Positions 7,760-16,257 are shown, counted from the stretch's first letter. The stretch is DNA of 64,000 nucleotides from Paraburkholderia tagetis (GCF_022213065.1 NZ_JAKLJA010000024.1:5336-69335); one strand, 5' to 3'. The notes: generated by a model not told the origin, from the letters alone. Made by a program: numbers and translations.

Positions 7760-8065
7760 GTGGCTAAACTGGCACTGATCGAACGTGAAAAGAAGCGCGC
7801 TCGTCTGGCAGCGAAATTTGCGCCGAAGCGCGCAGCGCTGAAGGCGATCATCGACGACCAAAGCAAGTCGGAAGAAGAGCGTTACGCAGCTCGCCTCGAA
7901 CTGCAACAACTGCCGCGCAACTCGAACCCGACCCGCAAGCGTAACCGCTGCGCGATCACGGGTCGTCCGCGTGGTACGTTCCGCAAATTCGGTCTCGCAC
8001 GTAACAAGATTCGTGAAATCGCGTTCCGTGGTGAGATCCCTGGCATCACCAAGGCGAGCTGGTAA
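7760..8065 (+). CDS. rpsN: 30S ribosomal protein S14
   Basis: S14 is in the 30S head and helps assemble S3 and S10. The 101-residue product is the long zinc-free form: the usual C-x2-C pairs are absent and only one cysteine is present, in RNRCAITGRPRGTFRKFGL. It starts with GTG at 7760 after a weak GAGG site. It follows rplE by seven bases. Confidence 0.97.
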   Translation: MAKLALIEREKKRARLAAKFAPKRAALKAIIDDQSKSEEERYAARLELQQLPRNSNPTRKRNRCAITGRPRGTFRKFGLARNKIREIAFRGEIPGITKASW

Positions 8066-8079
8066 TAGGAGAAACATAA

Positions 8080-8475
8080 ATGAGCATGAGTGATCCTATC
8101 GCCGATATGCTGACTCGCATCCGCAATGCGCAGATGGTCGAGAAGGTTTCGGTTGCTATGCCCTCGTCGAAAGTGAAGATTGCGATTGCGCAGGTTCTGA
8201 AGGACGAAGGTTATATCGACGACTTCGCGGTGAAGACCGAAGGTGCGAAGTCGGAATTGAACATCGCGTTGAAGTACTACGCTGGCCGTCCCGTTATCGA
8301 GCGCATCGAACGCGTCTCGAAGCCGGGTCTGCGCGTGTACCGCGGCCGCAACGACATCCCGCAGGTCATGAATGGCCTGGGCGTTGCGATCGTGTCGACG
8401 CCGAAGGGTGTGATGACGGACCGCAAGGCGCGCGCTACTGGCGTCGGCGGCGAAGTTATCTGCTACGTCGCTTAA
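8080..8475 (+). CDS. rpsH: 30S ribosomal protein S8
   Basis: S8 binds the central domain of 16S rRNA and in E. coli is the translational repressor of the spc operon. The 131-residue protein starts MSMSDPIADMLTRIRNAQ and ends GVGGEVICYVA. The first of two nearby ATGs (8080, 8086) is preferred because AGGAGA lies about eight bases upstream of it. Whether the 244-nt rplN leader or rplE carries an S8 target is not known. Confidence 0.97.
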   Translation: MSMSDPIADMLTRIRNAQMVEKVSVAMPSSKVKIAIAQVLKDEGYIDDFAVKTEGAKSELNIALKYYAGRPVIERIERVSKPGLRVYRGRNDIPQVMNGLGVAIVSTPKGVMTDRKARATGVGGEVICYVA

Positions 8476-8493
8476 AGCCTAGGGAGAAGAAAC

Positions 8494-9024
8494 ATGTCTC
8501 GAGTAGGTAAGAGCCCGATCGCGCTGCAAGGCGCAGAAGCGACGCTCAGCGACGAGAAGATTACCGTCAAGGGCCCGCTGGGTACGATTTCGCAAGCTTC
8601 GAACCGCCTCGTGAAGGTGGTGAACGACAACGGTACGCTCAAGTTCGAGCCGACCGATGAAAGCCGCGAAGCCAATGCGATGTCGGGCACGATGCGCGCG
8701 ATCGTCGCGAACATGGTGCAAGGCGTGACGAAGGGTTTCGAGCGCAAGCTGACGCTGGTTGGCGTCGGTTACCGTGCTCAAGCGCAAGGCGACAAGCTGA
8801 ACCTGTCGCTGGGTTTCTCGCACCCCGTGGTGCACCAGATGCCCGAAGGCGTCAAGGCTGAAACCCCGTCGCAAACGGAAATCGTGATCAAGGGGATCGA
8901 CAAGCAAAAAGTCGGCCAAACCGCTGCCGAAGTGCGCGGTTATCGCCCGCCTGAGCCCTATAAGGGCAAGGGTGTGCGTTACGCCGACGAGGTTGTGATC
9001 CTCAAAGAAACGAAGAAGAAGTAA
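8494..9024 (+). CDS. rplF: 50S ribosomal protein L6
   Basis: L6 lies near the factor-binding centre and the sarcin-ricin loop. The 176-residue product has two repeated L6 folds and the C-terminal signature PEPYKGKGVRYADEVVILKE. GGAGAAG precedes the ATG. It is between rpsH and rplR in the standard order. Confidence 0.98.
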   Translation: MSRVGKSPIALQGAEATLSDEKITVKGPLGTISQASNRLVKVVNDNGTLKFEPTDESREANAMSGTMRAIVANMVQGVTKGFERKLTLVGVGYRAQAQGDKLNLSLGFSHPVVHQMPEGVKAETPSQTEIVIKGIDKQKVGQTAAEVRGYRPPEPYKGKGVRYADEVVILKETKKK

Positions 9025-9036
9025 GGGTGCGCAATC

Positions 9037-9402
9037 ATGGATAAGACTCAATCTCGCCTGCGCCGCGCTCGTCAGACGCGTCTCAAGATCGCTGAGCTGC
9101 AGGTCGCGCGTCTGGCCGTGCATCGCACGAACACGCACATCTATGCGCAAGTGTTCTCGCCCTGCGGCACCAAGGTGCTGGCCAGCGCGTCGACGCTTGA
9201 AGCCGAAGTGCGTGCGCAACTGGCTGACCAGTCGGGCAAGGGCGGCAACGTCGCCGCTGCCTCGTTGATCGGCAAGCGTATTGCAGAAAAGGCTAAGGCC
9301 GCCGGCATCGAATCCGTCGCCTTTGACCGCTCGGGTTTCCGCTACCACGGTCGCGTCAAGGCGCTGGCTGATGCTGCGCGCGAAGCCGGGCTCAAGTTCT
9401 AA
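9037..9402 (+). CDS. rplR: 50S ribosomal protein L18
   Basis: L18 carries 5S rRNA into the large subunit together with L5. The 121-residue protein has a basic N-terminus (RLRRARQTRLKIAEL) and the conserved C-terminal block FDRSGFRYHGRVKALADAAR. It lies 12 bases after rplF. Confidence 0.98.
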   Translation: MDKTQSRLRRARQTRLKIAELQVARLAVHRTNTHIYAQVFSPCGTKVLASASTLEAEVRAQLADQSGKGGNVAAASLIGKRIAEKAKAAGIESVAFDRSGFRYHGRVKALADAAREAGLKF

Positions 9403-9416
9403 GGAAGGAATTCGTC

Positions 9417-9935
9417 ATGGCAAAGATGCAAGCGAAAGTTCAGGCTGACGAGCGCGACGACGGCCTTCGCGAAAAAATGATTTCGGTCAACCGCGTGACC
9501 AAGGTCGTGAAGGGTGGCCGTATTCTCGGCTTCGCCGCACTGACCGTGGTTGGCGACGGTGATGGCCGCGTCGGTATGGGCAAGGGCAAGTCGAAGGAAG
9601 TGCCGGTTGCTGTCCAGAAGGCGATGGAACAAGCTCGCCGCAACATGTTCAAGGTGCCCCTGAAGAACGGCACCCTGCAACACGAAGTGCATGGCAAGCA
9701 CGGCGCATCGGTCGTCCTCCTCGCTCCGGCGAAGGCAGGTACGGGCGTGATCGCCGGCGGCCCGATGCGCGCAGTGTTCGACGTGATGGGCGTGCAGAAC
9801 GTCGTGGCAAAGAGCCACGGTTCGACGAATCCGTACAACCTCGTCCGTGCGACGCTGGACGGTCTGCGCAAGCAGTCGACCCCGGCAGACATCGCGGCGA
9901 AGCGCGGCAAGTCCGTCGAAGACATTCTGGGCTAA
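9417..9935 (+). CDS. rpsE: 30S ribosomal protein S5
   Basis: S5 contributes to decoding fidelity and mRNA unwinding with S3 and S4. The 172-residue product has the dsRBD-like N-terminal domain (SVNRVTKVVKGGRILGFAAL) and the GVIAGGPMRAVFDVMGVQNV segment. AAGGAAGG precedes the ATG. The stop is 11 bases before rpmD. Confidence 0.98.
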   Translation: MAKMQAKVQADERDDGLREKMISVNRVTKVVKGGRILGFAALTVVGDGDGRVGMGKGKSKEVPVAVQKAMEQARRNMFKVPLKNGTLQHEVHGKHGASVVLLAPAKAGTGVIAGGPMRAVFDVMGVQNVVAKSHGSTNPYNLVRATLDGLRKQSTPADIAAKRGKSVEDILG

Positions 9936-9946
9936 GGGTGGGCACC

Positions 9947-10129
9947 ATGTCTGATAAAACTGTCAAGGTTCAGCTCGTCAAGAGCCTGATTGGGACCCGC
10001 GAAACGCACCGTGCCACCGTGCGCGGTCTCGGCCTGCGTCGCCTGAACTCGGTTTCCGAGCTGCAGGACACGCCGGCTGTGCGCGGCATGATCAACAAGG
10101 TCTCGTACCTCGTCAAGGTCATCGGCTAA
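9947..10129 (+). CDS. rpmD: 50S ribosomal protein L30
   Basis: L30 is a small 23S-binding protein. The 60-residue protein starts MSDKTVKVQLVKSLIGT, which is the family length. The ATG at 9947 is preferred over an in-frame GTG at 9938, because GGGTGG directly precedes it and the longer form adds residues not found in the family. Confidence 0.96.
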   Translation: MSDKTVKVQLVKSLIGTRETHRATVRGLGLRRLNSVSELQDTPAVRGMINKVSYLVKVIG

Positions 10130-10159
10130 GCGGTCGACCAAGGACTCCAGGAGTTTGAA

Positions 10160-10594
10160 ATGGAATTGAATAACCTGAAGCCGGCAGAAGGCGCGAAGCA
10201 CGCAAAGCGTCGCGTCGGTCGCGGCATCGGCTCCGGCCTCGGCAAGACCGCTGGCCGTGGTCACAAGGGTCAAAAATCGCGTTCGGGCGGCTTCCACAAA
10301 GTCGGCTTCGAAGGCGGTCAGATGCCTCTGCAGCGTCGTCTGCCCAAGCGTGGCTTCACCTCGCTGACGAAGGAATTCGTTGGTGAAGTGCGCCTCGCCG
10401 ATATCGAGAAGCTGTCGGTCGACGAAATCGATCTGTTGGCTCTCAAGCAGGCAGGCCTCGTTGGCGAAATGACCAGGAGCGCGAAGATCATCGCCACCGG
10501 CGAAATCAAGCGCAAGGTCGTGGTCAAGGGTCTGGGTGCGACGAAGAATGCGCGTGCTGCGATCGAAGCAGCAGGCGGTTCTTTTGCCGAGTGA
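10160..10594 (+). CDS. rplO: 50S ribosomal protein L15
   Basis: L15 is a late-assembly 23S-binding protein with a long basic N-terminal extension. The 144-residue product has the Gly/Lys-rich segment RRVGRGIGSGLGKTAGRGHK and the core PLQRRLPKRGFTSL. CAGGAG precedes the ATG. secY follows after 59 bases. Confidence 0.98.
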   Translation: MELNNLKPAEGAKHAKRRVGRGIGSGLGKTAGRGHKGQKSRSGGFHKVGFEGGQMPLQRRLPKRGFTSLTKEFVGEVRLADIEKLSVDEIDLLALKQAGLVGEMTRSAKIIATGEIKRKVVVKGLGATKNARAAIEAAGGSFAE

Positions 10595-10653
10595 TTGTGA
10601 GTGGTGCGTGCGGGCTTGCCCGCCGTCACTAGCATCTGCATCGGAGAAGCTAC

Positions 10654-12000
10654 TTGGCTAATAGCCCGAGTCTCGCAAAAACCGGTCGCAGCGCTCCGAA
10701 GTTCGGCGACCTGCGCCGGCGTGCAGTGTTCCTGCTGCTGGCGCTGGTCGTTTATCGCATCGGTGCGCATATTCCGGTGCCGGGCATCGACCCGGACCAA
10801 CTGGCGAAGCTCTTCCAGAGCCAGTCGGGCGGTATCCTTGGCATGTTCAACATGTTCTCGGGTGGCGCACTGTCTCGCTTCACGATCTTCGCGCTGGGTG
10901 TGATGCCGTATATCTCGGCGTCGATCATCTTGCAGCTCATGGCGATCGTCTCGCCGCAGCTCGAGGCGCTGAAGAAGGAAGGGCAGGCTGGACAACGCAA
11001 GATCACGCAGTACACGCGAATCTTCACGGTGGTGCTGGCAACCTTTCAGGCTTTCGGCATCGCGGTCGCGCTGGAAAACCAGCCCGGCCTCGTGATCGAT
11101 CCGGGCATGGTGTTTCGCCTGACGACGGTCATGACGCTCGTGACCGGCACGATGTTCCTGATGTGGCTCGGTGAGCAAATCACGGAACGCGGGCTTGGCA
11201 ACGGCATTTCGATCATCATCTTCGGCGGGATCGCAGCGGGTTTCCCGAATGCGATCGGCGGTCTGTTCGAACTGGTTCGCACCGGCTCGATGGGCCCCGT
11301 CTCGGCGATCATCATCGTGGTGCTGATCGCGGCCGTGACGTATCTGGTGGTGTTCATCGAACGCGGCCAGCGCAAGATCCTCGTGAACTATGCGAAGCGT
11401 CAGGTTGGCAACAAGATTTACGGTGGGCAGTCGTCGCACCTGCCGCTCAAGCTGAACATGTCGGGCGTGATTCCGCCGATCTTCGCATCGTCGATCATCC
11501 TGTTCCCGGCAACTATCCTGAACTGGTTCAGTTCGGGATCGCGATCCGGTTGGTTCGCAGACACGCTGCACAACGTGGCCGAAGCCCTCAAGCCTGGCCA
11601 GCCTGTGTACGTGTTGCTGTACGCGTTGGCGATCGTCTTCTTCTGCTTCTTCTACACCGCTCTGGTGTTCAACAGCAGGGAAACGGCTGACAACCTGAAG
11701 AAGAGTGGCGCGTTCGTACCTGGCATCCGCCCGGGCGATCAGACGGCTCGCTATATCGACCGCATCCTCACGCGTCTGACGCTGGCCGGTGCGATCTATA
11801 TCGTGTTCGTCTGCCTGCTGCCCGAGTTTCTGGTGCTGCGCTGGAACGTGCCGTTTTATTTTGGTGGAACGTCGCTGCTGATCATTGTCGTCGTCACAAT
11901 GGACTTCATGGCGCAGGTGCAGTCGTACGTAATGTCGCAACAATATGAATCGCTGCTCAAGAAGGCCAACTTCAAGGGCGGCGGAGTCCCGATGCGGTAA
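10654..12000 (+). CDS. secY: Preprotein translocase channel subunit SecY
   Basis: SecY forms the protein-conducting channel of the inner membrane with SecE and SecG. The 448-residue protein has the ten expected membrane segments, including RAVFLLLALVVYRIGAHIPV at the N-terminus, the plug region NMFSGGALSRFTIFALGVMP and the cytoplasmic loop INERGQRK-like segment (FIERGQRKILVNYAKRQ). The reading frame opens at TTG (10654), seven bases after GGAG at 10643-10646. No ATG or GTG lies between this site and the conserved N-terminus, so TTG is the start. Confidence 0.96.
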   Translation: MANSPSLAKTGRSAPKFGDLRRRAVFLLLALVVYRIGAHIPVPGIDPDQLAKLFQSQSGGILGMFNMFSGGALSRFTIFALGVMPYISASIILQLMAIVSPQLEALKKEGQAGQRKITQYTRIFTVVLATFQAFGIAVALENQPGLVIDPGMVFRLTTVMTLVTGTMFLMWLGEQITERGLGNGISIIIFGGIAAGFPNAIGGLFELVRTGSMGPVSAIIIVVLIAAVTYLVVFIERGQRKILVNYAKRQVGNKIYGGQSSHLPLKLNMSGVIPPIFASSIILFPATILNWFSSGSRSGWFADTLHNVAEALKPGQPVYVLLYALAIVFFCFFYTALVFNSRETADNLKKSGAFVPGIRPGDQTARYIDRILTRLTLAGAIYIVFVCLLPEFLVLRWNVPFYFGGTSLLIIVVVTMDFMAQVQSYVMSQQYESLLKKANFKGGGVPMR

Positions 12001-12006
12001 GAACCT

Positions 12007-12225
12007 ATGGCCAAAGACGATGTAATCCAGATGCAGGGTGAGGTCATCGAAAACCTCCCCAACGCAACCTTCCGGGTGAAGCTGGAAAACGGCCATGTCG
12101 TTCTGGGACATATTTCCGGAAAAATGCGGATGCACTACATCCGCATTCTCCCGGGCGACAAGGTGACGGTAGAGTTGACGCCTTACGATCTGTCGCGTGC
12201 GCGGATCGTGTTCCGGGCGAAGTGA
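12007..12225 (+). CDS. infA: Translation initiation factor IF-1
   Basis: IF-1 blocks the ribosomal A site during initiation. The 72-residue OB-fold protein starts MAKDDVIQMQGEVIENLPN and includes HVVLGHISGKMRMHYIRILP. It sits between secY and rpmJ, the usual betaproteobacterial place. Burkholderia genomes often have a second infA elsewhere. Confidence 0.97.
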   Translation: MAKDDVIQMQGEVIENLPNATFRVKLENGHVVLGHISGKMRMHYIRILPGDKVTVELTPYDLSRARIVFRAK

Positions 12226-12246
12226 TTTAGGAAAAAGGGTAATATC

Positions 12247-12363
12247 ATGAAAGTGATGGCATCGGTAAAGCGCATTTGCCGCAACTGCAAAATCATCAAG
12301 CGCAACGGCGTCGTTCGCGTGATCTGCAGCTCGGACCCGCGCCACAAGCAGCGTCAAGGCTGA
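12247..12363 (+). CDS. rpmJ: 50S ribosomal protein L36, zinc-binding form
   Basis: The 38-codon frame reads MKVMASVKRICRNCKIIKRN and ends HKQRQG. It keeps the zinc ribbon ligands Cys11, Cys14, Cys27 and His33, so it is the C+ form of L36, a late-joining 23S protein. AAAAAGGG precedes the ATG. A small hairpin with T residues follows at 12366-12383. Confidence 0.96.
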   Translation: MKVMASVKRICRNCKIIKRNGVVRVICSSDPRHKQRQG

Positions 12364-12365
12364 TT

Positions 12366-12383
12366 AGCGCGCTTGCGCTTTTT
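12366..12383 (+). terminator. Small terminator-like hairpin before rpsM
   Basis: AGCGC (12366-12370), GCTT loop, GCGCT (12375-12379), then four more T residues. It lies two bases after the rpmJ stop and 15 bases before rpsM. The stem is only 5 bp, so it more likely attenuates than stops transcription. Confidence 0.35.
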
Positions 12384-12398
12384 GTTTGAGGAAAAACA

Positions 12399-12764
12399 AT
12401 GGCTCGTATTGCAGGGGTTAACATCCCGAACCACCAGCACACTGAAATCGGCCTCACGGCAATTTTCGGTGTTGGCCGCACGCGTTCGCGCAACATCTGC
12501 GTTGCCGCGGGTGTGCCGTTTGACAAGAAGGTCAAGGACCTGAACGACGCGGATCTCGAAAAGCTGCGTGAGGAAGTGGGCAAGTTTGTCGTCGAAGGCG
12601 ATCTGCGCCGTGAAGTGACGATGAACATCAAGCGCCTGATGGACCTCGGCTGCTACCGCGGCGTGCGCCATCGCAAGGGCCTGCCCCTGCGTGGCCAGCG
12701 TACGCGTACCAACGCGCGCACGCGTAAGGGTCCGCGCCGCGCAGCACAGTCGCTGAAGAAGTAA
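12399..12764 (+). CDS. rpsM: 30S ribosomal protein S13
   Basis: S13 forms intersubunit bridges B1a/b and contacts P-site tRNA. The 121-residue protein starts MARIAGVNIPNHQHTEIGL and ends with the basic tail TRKGPRRAAQSLKK. TGAGGA precedes the ATG. It is the first gene of the alpha unit; in E. coli S4 represses translation at this gene, which is not demonstrable here. Confidence 0.98.
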   Translation: MARIAGVNIPNHQHTEIGLTAIFGVGRTRSRNICVAAGVPFDKKVKDLNDADLEKLREEVGKFVVEGDLRREVTMNIKRLMDLGCYRGVRHRKGLPLRGQRTRTNARTRKGPRRAAQSLKK

Positions 12765-12792
12765 GCGGAACTGAAAGTTACAGGAAAACGTA

Positions 12793-13197
12793 ATGGCTAA
12801 GGCTTCGAACAACTCCGCGGCGCAACGCGTTCGCAAGAAGGTTAAGAAGAACGTCGCCGAGGGCGTGGTTCACGTTCACGCGTCGTTCAACAACACCATC
12901 ATCACGATCACCGATCGCCAGGGCAACGCGCTTGCCTGGGCAACGTCGGGCGGTCAGGGCTTCAAGGGTTCGCGTAAGTCGACCCCCTTCGCAGCTCAGG
13001 TCGCAGCCGAGTCGGCTGGCCGTGTCGCGATGGAATACGGCGTCAAGAACCTCGAAGTGCGTATCAAGGGCCCCGGCCCTGGCCGCGAATCGGCGGTGCG
13101 CGCGCTGCATGGTCTTGGCATCAAGATCACCGCGATCTCCGACGTGACGCCGGTCCCGCACAACGGCTGCCGTCCGCCGAAGCGCCGCCGCATCTAA
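12793..13197 (+). CDS. rpsK: 30S ribosomal protein S11
   Basis: S11 lies in the 30S platform next to the Shine-Dalgarno helix and E-site mRNA. The 134-residue product has ASFNNTIITITDRQGNALAW and the C-terminal block THNGCRPPKRRR-like PHNGCRPPKRRRI. AGGAAA precedes the ATG. It follows rpsM by 28 bases. Confidence 0.98.
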   Translation: MAKASNNSAAQRVRKKVKKNVAEGVVHVHASFNNTIITITDRQGNALAWATSGGQGFKGSRKSTPFAAQVAAESAGRVAMEYGVKNLEVRIKGPGPGRESAVRALHGLGIKITAISDVTPVPHNGCRPPKRRRI

Positions 13198-13350
13198 GGC
13201 GTCGCGTATTGCCGATCGCCTGAGCCGCCGGTTACGGCGTCCCAGGCTCTCGGCGTTATTGAATTGACTAAGCCCACCGTTCGGTTCAAAGAGCCGGACT
13301 AGCGCGAAGGCCGCAAGCCCTCGCGTGATCAATTATCGAAGGAAAGCAAC

Positions 13351-13974
13351 GTGGCACGTTATATCGGCCCGAAGGCCAAGCTGTCCCGCCGTGAAGGCAC
13401 CGACCTCTTCCTGAAGAGCGCACGCCGCTCGCTCGCCGACAAGTGCAAGCTCGACAGCAAGCCGGGTCAGCACGGCCGCACCTCGGGCGCCCGCACCTCC
13501 GACTACGGCACGCAGCTTCGCGAAAAGCAAAAAGTGAAGCGCATCTACGGCGTGCTCGAGCGCCAGTTCCGCCGCTACTTCGCGGAAGCGGACCGTCGCA
13601 AGGGCAACACCGGCGAAAACCTGCTGCAACTGCTCGAATCGCGTCTCGACAACGTCGTGTACCGCATGGGCTTTGCATCGACCCGCGCTGAAGCGCGTCA
13701 GCTCGTGAGCCACAAGGCTCTCACGCTGAACGGCGTCGTTGCGAACGTCCCGTCGATGCAAGTGAAGGCAGGCGACGTCGTCGCGATTCGCGAAAAGGCG
13801 AAGAAGCAGGCGCGTATCGTCGAAGCGCTGTCGCTGGCTGAGCAAGGCGGCATGCCGGGTTGGGTTGCGGTCGATGCGAAGAAGTTCGAAGGCACGTTCA
13901 AGGGCATGCCGGAGCGCAGCGACATCGCTGGCGACATCAACGAAAGCCTGATCGTCGAATTGTATTCGCGTTAA
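13351..13974 (+). CDS. rpsD: 30S ribosomal protein S4
   Basis: S4 nucleates assembly of the 30S body and guards decoding accuracy. The protein is 207 residues, starting MARYIGPKAKLSRREGTDLF, with the S4 RNA-binding domain around RLDNVVYRMGFASTRAEARQ. The start is GTG at 13351, seven bases after AAGGAAA. It is separated from rpsK by 153 bases, more than other spacings in this unit. Confidence 0.97.
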   Translation: MARYIGPKAKLSRREGTDLFLKSARRSLADKCKLDSKPGQHGRTSGARTSDYGTQLREKQKVKRIYGVLERQFRRYFAEADRRKGNTGENLLQLLESRLDNVVYRMGFASTRAEARQLVSHKALTLNGVVANVPSMQVKAGDVVAIREKAKKQARIVEALSLAEQGGMPGWVAVDAKKFEGTFKGMPERSDIAGDINESLIVELYSR

Positions 13975-13985
13975 TCGGATTGACG

Positions 13986-14036
13986 GCCGGGGTAACCTCT
14001 GTGCTTCGCGCAGGAGGTGGCCTCGGCTGTTTTTTT
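13986..14036 (+). terminator. Intrinsic terminator or attenuator between rpsD and rpoA
   Basis: An imperfect GC-rich stem (13986-14003 with 14010-14027, several G-U pairs) closes on a TTCG-containing loop and is followed by TGTTTTTTT to 14036. It lies 12 bases after the rpsD stop and may lower RNA-polymerase alpha synthesis relative to ribosomal proteins. Confidence 0.5.
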
Positions 14037-14099
14037 CAGGTTGTTGCCATTCTCAGCCTTATCGGTGTAACGAGCCGAGGGTATTGAAAAGGAAAACCT

Positions 14100-15077
14100 A
14101 TGCAAACCAGTTTGTTGAAACCCAAGATCATCGCTGTGGAATCTCTCGGCGAGAACCACGCGAAAGTGGTCATGGAGCCGTTCGAACGCGGTTATGGCCA
14201 CACCTTGGGTAACGCGCTCCGGCGCGTGCTGCTGTCGTCGATGGTGGGCTATGCGCCGACCGAAGTGACGATCGCAGGCGTCGTGCACGAGTACTCGACG
14301 CTCGATGGTGTGCAAGAGGACGTGGTCAACCTGCTGCTGAACCTGAAGGGCGTGGTGTTCAAGCTGCATAACCGTGACGAAGTAACGGTTACGCTGCGCA
14401 AGGAAGGCGAAGGTGTTGTCACCGCTGGCGACATCGAACTCTCGCACGACTGCGAAGTCATCAACCCGGAACACGTGGTTGCGCATCTGACGAAGGGCGG
14501 CAAGCTCGACGTGCAGATCAAGATCGAGAAGGGCCGTGGCTATGTGCCGGGCAACGTGCGCCGCTATGGCGACGAGTCGGCCAAGATCATCGGCCGTATC
14601 GTGCTGGACGCGTCGTTCTCGCCGGTTCGCCGCGTGAGCTACGCCGTCGAAAGCGCGCGTGTCGAGCAGCGTACCGACCTCGACAAGCTCGTGATGAACA
14701 TCGAAACCAACGGCGTGATCTCGCCTGAGGAAGCGATCCGCCAGTCGGCGCGCATCCTCGTGGATCAGCTGTCGGTGTTCGCTGCACTGGAAGGCACGGA
14801 AACGGCCGCGGAAGCGCCGTCGCGCGCACCGCAGATCGATCCGATCCTGCTGCGTCCGGTGGACGATCTCGAACTCACGGTTCGCTCGGCGAACTGCCTG
14901 AAGGCCGAGAACATCTACTACATCGGCGACCTCATCCAGCGCACCGAGAACGAGCTGCTCAAGACCCCGAACCTGGGTCGCAAGTCGCTCAACGAGATCA
15001 AGGAAGTGCTCGCTTCGCGCGGTCTCACGCTCGGCATGAAGCTCGAAAACTGGCCGCCGGCCGGGTTGGACAAATAA
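14100..15077 (+). CDS. rpoA: RNA polymerase alpha subunit
   Basis: The alpha dimer scaffolds RNA polymerase and its C-terminal domain contacts UP elements and activators. The 325-residue protein has the N-terminal dimerisation domain (FERGYGHTLGNALRRVLLSS) and the C-terminal domain with RSANCLKAENIYYIGDLIQR and LENWPPAG. AAAGGAAAA precedes the ATG. It is in its usual place between rpsD and rplQ, but flanked by hairpins on both sides. Confidence 0.98.
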   Translation: MQTSLLKPKIIAVESLGENHAKVVMEPFERGYGHTLGNALRRVLLSSMVGYAPTEVTIAGVVHEYSTLDGVQEDVVNLLLNLKGVVFKLHNRDEVTVTLRKEGEGVVTAGDIELSHDCEVINPEHVVAHLTKGGKLDVQIKIEKGRGYVPGNVRRYGDESAKIIGRIVLDASFSPVRRVSYAVESARVEQRTDLDKLVMNIETNGVISPEEAIRQSARILVDQLSVFAALEGTETAAEAPSRAPQIDPILLRPVDDLELTVRSANCLKAENIYYIGDLIQRTENELLKTPNLGRKSLNEIKEVLASRGLTLGMKLENWPPAGLDK

Positions 15078-15102
15078 GTCGACAAGTAAGTAATGTGGCA
15101 CG

Positions 15103-15141
15103 GACGCGGATTTTCCTTTAAAATCCGCGTCTTGCCTTTTT
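15103..15141 (+). terminator. Hairpin between rpoA and rplQ
   Basis: GACGCGGATTTT (15103-15114) pairs perfectly with 15120-15131 across a 5-nt loop, followed by TTGCCTTTTT. The 12-bp stem and T-rich tail suggest partial termination after rpoA. Confidence 0.5.
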
Positions 15142-15228
15142 CACGTACCGGCCCGTGCTTCGGCGAGGTGTCAAACCTGACGAAGCGATAGAAGAGCTGG
15201 ACCAAAACTTTGTTTCAAGGAAATTGAA

Positions 15229-15621
15229 ATGCGTCACCGTCATGGTCTGCGGAAACTGAACCGCACGAGCAGCCACCGTCTGGCAATGCTCCGTAACATG
15301 TCCAACTCGCTGATCGAGCACGAAGTCATCAAGACCACGCTGCCGAAGGCGAAGGAACTCCGTAAGGTTGTCGAGCCCCTCATCACGCTGGGCAAGAAGC
15401 CGTCGCTCGCAAACCGTCGTCTGGCGTTCAACCGCCTGCGCGATCGTGACTCGGTCACGAAGCTGTTCGACGTGCTCGGCCCGCGCTTCGCGAACCGTCC
15501 GGGTGGCTACCTGCGCATCCTGAAGTTCGGTTTCCGTGTTGGCGACAACGCACCGATGGCACTGGTCGAACTGCTCGATCGTCCGGAAGTCGCGGAAGAG
15601 AACGTCCAGGAAGCGGAATAA
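15229..15621 (+). CDS. rplQ: 50S ribosomal protein L17
   Basis: L17 is at the tunnel-exit rim of the large subunit. The 130-residue product starts MRHRHGLRKLNRTSSHRLAM and carries the signature LIEHEVIKTTLPKAKELR. CAAGGAAA precedes the ATG. It ends the alpha unit and is followed by a textbook terminator at 15669-15697. Confidence 0.98.
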   Translation: MRHRHGLRKLNRTSSHRLAMLRNMSNSLIEHEVIKTTLPKAKELRKVVEPLITLGKKPSLANRRLAFNRLRDRDSVTKLFDVLGPRFANRPGGYLRILKFGFRVGDNAPMALVELLDRPEVAEENVQEAE

Positions 15622-15668
15622 GCTTTCAGTTGCCCGGCGCAGTGGTCATTGCGCACTGGGCGGCACGC

Positions 15669-15697
15669 AAAAAAGCCAGGCCTAGCCTGGCTTTTTT
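15669..15697 (+). terminator. Terminator of the ribosomal supercluster
   Basis: AAAAAAGCCAGGC (15669-15681), CTA loop, then the perfect complement ending in six T (15685-15697). The stem is symmetrical, so it could act in both directions. The rest of the 288-bp gap to cutA shows no other gene. Confidence 0.85.
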
Positions 15698-15909
15698 GTT
15701 TTCGGTGACGGATTAAACGACGCGCGTATGCGTTTGCTGTCTGTCGCCGCTGCATTGTCGTGATGGCGTCCGCGGTGTCATCGCTGTGTCGTCCGCTGTG
15801 TCGTCGTTACGCACGCCGATGGCGTATGAACGAAGTCAATCGACGCCGGTGGTACGATAACGTTCTGCCTCAGGCGCCCTCGGCTCTCGCGCCGCGGGTG
15901 CGGGGCGCC

Positions 15910-16257
15910 ATGACGGAGTTTGTCGTGACCCTCAATGTAACCCTGATGTTGACCACGGTGCCCGACGAGGACGCCGCCGAAAAGCTGTCGTCGACTGCGC
16001 TCGAAGCGCACCTCGCGGCCTGCGTGACGCGCCTGGGTCCCGTACATTCGCAGTACCACTGGCAGGGCAGGATCGAGTCCGGCGACGAGGTCCAGCTGCT
16101 TTTCAAGACGAGTCTCGCGCGCGCGGCCGAGCTCGAACAGTTCATCCAGACCCAGCATCCCTACGATACGCCCGAGATACTCTCGTGGCAGGTCACGGCG
16201 TCGAACGCCTACGGCCAATGGGTCAATGCCGAGACACATCGCCCCATTCATGTCTAA
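15910..16257 (+). CDS. cutA: Divalent-cation tolerance protein CutA
   Basis: CutA is a small trimeric PII-like protein linked to copper and other divalent-metal tolerance; its molecular role is unsettled. The protein is 115 residues from the ATG at 15910, with family motifs LMLTTVPDEDAAEKL, HLAACVTRL and YHWQGRIESGDEVQLLFKT, and HPYDTPEILSW. Longer in-frame extensions upstream are not family-like; ATG at 15946 is a shorter alternative. The stop overlaps the dsbD start. The cutA-dsbD pairing also occurs in other bacteria and fits metal and thiol homeostasis. Confidence 0.9.
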   Translation: MTEFVVTLNVTLMLTTVPDEDAAEKLSSTALEAHLAACVTRLGPVHSQYHWQGRIESGDEVQLLFKTSLARAAELEQFIQTQHPYDTPEILSWQVTASNAYGQWVNAETHRPIHV

